From Flavobacterium muglaense (GTDB taxonomy: Bacteria; Bacteroidota; Bacteroidia; Flavobacteriales; Flavobacteriaceae), in the NCBI RefSeq assembly GCF_014305155.1, contig NZ_JACRUK010000014.1, positions 16,246-80,245 on the forward strand: a DNA stretch of 64,000 nt. The letters are read 5' to 3'. Every line of letters starts with the position of its first letter. Position 1 is the first letter of the stretch. The notes under the pieces are model-generated. The model saw only the letters and a program-made list of their open reading frames with translations. It was not told the DNA's origin and searched no databases. The position numbers were made by a program, and so were the translations under genes. This document shows, in pieces, positions 62,940 to 64,000 of this stretch.

Positions 62940-63935
62940 ATGGAATATAGTAATCTTCATGAAGTACTACGTTCGCTCTATGACGAGATGATGCCATTAT
63001 CAGCAGATATGGCAGCGGTTGCTAAAGGTTTGGCTGGATTGGGTGCTTTGTTTTATGTAGCATTAAAAGTCTGGCAAGCGCTTAGTAGTGCCGAACCAAT
63101 AGATATGTTCCCGTTACTTAGACCTTTTGCTTTGGGTATCTGTATTACATTTTTCCCAACGATTGTATTGGGAACGCTTAATGGAGTATTGAGTCCAGTA
63201 GTGCAGGGAACGCACAGCATATTAGAAAGTCAAGTTTTAGATTTAAATGCTTTACAACAGCAGAAGGACCTATTGGAGAGAGAAGCGATGCTTCGTAATC
63301 CTGAGACAGCCTATTTAGCATCGGATGAAGAATTTGATAAAAAGTTGGATGAACTCGGATGGACCCCTTCCGACTTGGTAACCATGTCAAGCATGTACGC
63401 GGAAAGGCAGATCTACAGTCTAAAGAAAATGTTTCGAGATGGATTTCGTGAATTTATTGAAGTCCTTTTTCAAGCGGCTGCACTAGTCATAGATACGATA
63501 CGAACATTCTTCTTAATAGTGCTTTCAATATTGGGGCCAATAGCATTTGCGATTTCAGTCTGGGATGGATTTCAGTCTACTTTAACGCAATGGCTGACTC
63601 GGTACATTAGTGTGTACCTCTGGTTACCCGTTTCAGATCTTTTTAGTGCGATGTTGTCCAAGATCCAATCCTTAATACTCCAAAAGGATATCGACAGTTT
63701 ATCCGATCCCAATTTTATTCCCGATTCATCAAGTACTGTTTATATCATATTTATGATTATTGGCATAATAGGGTACTTTACCATACCTACGGTGACTGGA
63801 TGGATTATTCAGGCTGGTGGCGCAGGGAATTTTGTTCGCAATATAAATCAAACAAGTACTAAAACTGGGAATATTGTTGGGGCAGGAACTAGCACAATTG
63901 CAAGAACGATTGGCGGTAAACTAATGAATAAATAA
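62940..63935 (+). CDS. traJ: Conjugal transfer membrane protein TraJ (VirB6-like)
   Basis: This 331-residue polytopic inner-membrane protein has hydrophobic segments near 22-50, 57-85, 168-215 and 265-300, separated by a charged loop (about 105-165). The topology and order after traI match the VirB6-like TraJ of CTnDOT-type elements. It begins 2 bp after the traI stop. The tra operon goes on beyond the window; the last 65 bp contain no further gene start that I can support. Confidence 0.85.
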   Translation: MEYSNLHEVLRSLYDEMMPLSADMAAVAKGLAGLGALFYVALKVWQALSSAEPIDMFPLLRPFALGICITFFPTIVLGTLNGVLSPVVQGTHSILESQVLDLNALQQQKDLLEREAMLRNPETAYLASDEEFDKKLDELGWTPSDLVTMSSMYAERQIYSLKKMFRDGFREFIEVLFQAAALVIDTIRTFFLIVLSILGPIAFAISVWDGFQSTLTQWLTRYISVYLWLPVSDLFSAMLSKIQSLILQKDIDSLSDPNFIPDSSSTVYIIFMIIGIIGYFTIPTVTGWIIQAGGAGNFVRNINQTSTKTGNIVGAGTSTIARTIGGKLMNK

Positions 63936-64000
63936 TTAGAGGTGTAAAGTTATGTACTTATTTTAATTATTTGTAATCCAATGTGTTTATGCTTCATCAT

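Noticed and set aside
1..64000. CRISPR arrays and rRNA genes
   Set aside because: No regularly spaced direct repeats with unique spacers and no rRNA-like sequence were seen.

Overview
The window is an AT-rich chromosome segment from a Bacteroidota bacterium, most likely a Flavobacteriaceae member such as Flavobacterium. The evidence is the SusC/SusD pair, an ISAon1-type insertion sequence, the Bacteroidetes Tra conjugation set (TraA, TraB, TraD to TraG, TraI, TraJ), RteC, and BACON/Sus-style lipoproteins. Three blocks are visible: a genomic island end (1-8370), a large catabolic region (10859-39643), and an integrative conjugative element (ICE; about 39.7 kb to the end of the window).

Block 1 (1-10.8 kb). 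The island carries a type I restriction-modification pair: hsdM (cut by the window edge) and an hsdS with an unusual C-terminal extra domain. It also has a membrane protein with pentapeptide-like repeats, a Fic protein and a tyrosine recombinase. The recombinase gene sits beside a 47-bp 3' fragment of a tRNA-Arg(TCT) gene, which is the expected attachment-site scar. Then come an ISAon1-type element with 44-bp perfect terminal inverted repeats, a second tRNA-like 3' fragment, and a decayed conserved flavobacterial gene.

Block 2 (10.9-39.6 kb) is the most interesting part. Nine closely packed minus-strand genes (29325 down to 10859) encode a DUF1338 enzyme (2-oxoadipate to D-2-hydroxyglutarate, HglS-like), an antiquitin-type aldehyde dehydrogenase (2-aminoadipate semialdehyde oxidation), SusC, SusD, a YgjK-like GH63 alpha-glucosidase, a GH42 beta-galactosidase, a fused kinase/PLP phospho-lyase, a YdiJ-like FAD/Fe-S D-2-hydroxyglutarate dehydrogenase and an APC amino-acid permease. 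Upstream lie a membrane-anchored TPR/LuxR-type regulator gene and a galactose operon (galM-galK-galT-galE-SGLT-like symporter) with a divergent GntR regulator. Together these match stepwise dismantling of collagen's glucosyl-alpha-1,2-galactosyl-beta-O-hydroxylysine. The glycoside would be imported by SusCD, and glucose and galactose removed in the periplasm. Galactose would go through the Leloir pathway. Hydroxylysine would be phosphorylated, lyased to 2-aminoadipate semialdehyde, oxidised, transaminated (this enzyme is not in the window), converted to D-2-hydroxyglutarate and oxidised to 2-oxoglutarate. Each enzyme family is seen in the sequence; the assignment to collagen glycans is inference.

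Block 3 (39.7-64 kb) begins with a decayed region holding a hipA remnant. It is followed by rteC, an excisionase-like helix-turn-helix gene, a DUF3945 protein, topB, hipBA, mobC-mobB-mobA with a hairpin-rich candidate oriT, and traA/B/D. A single-chain restriction-modification enzyme and its controller gene lie as cargo between traD and traE. traE, F, G, I and J run to the right edge, so the element continues beyond the window.
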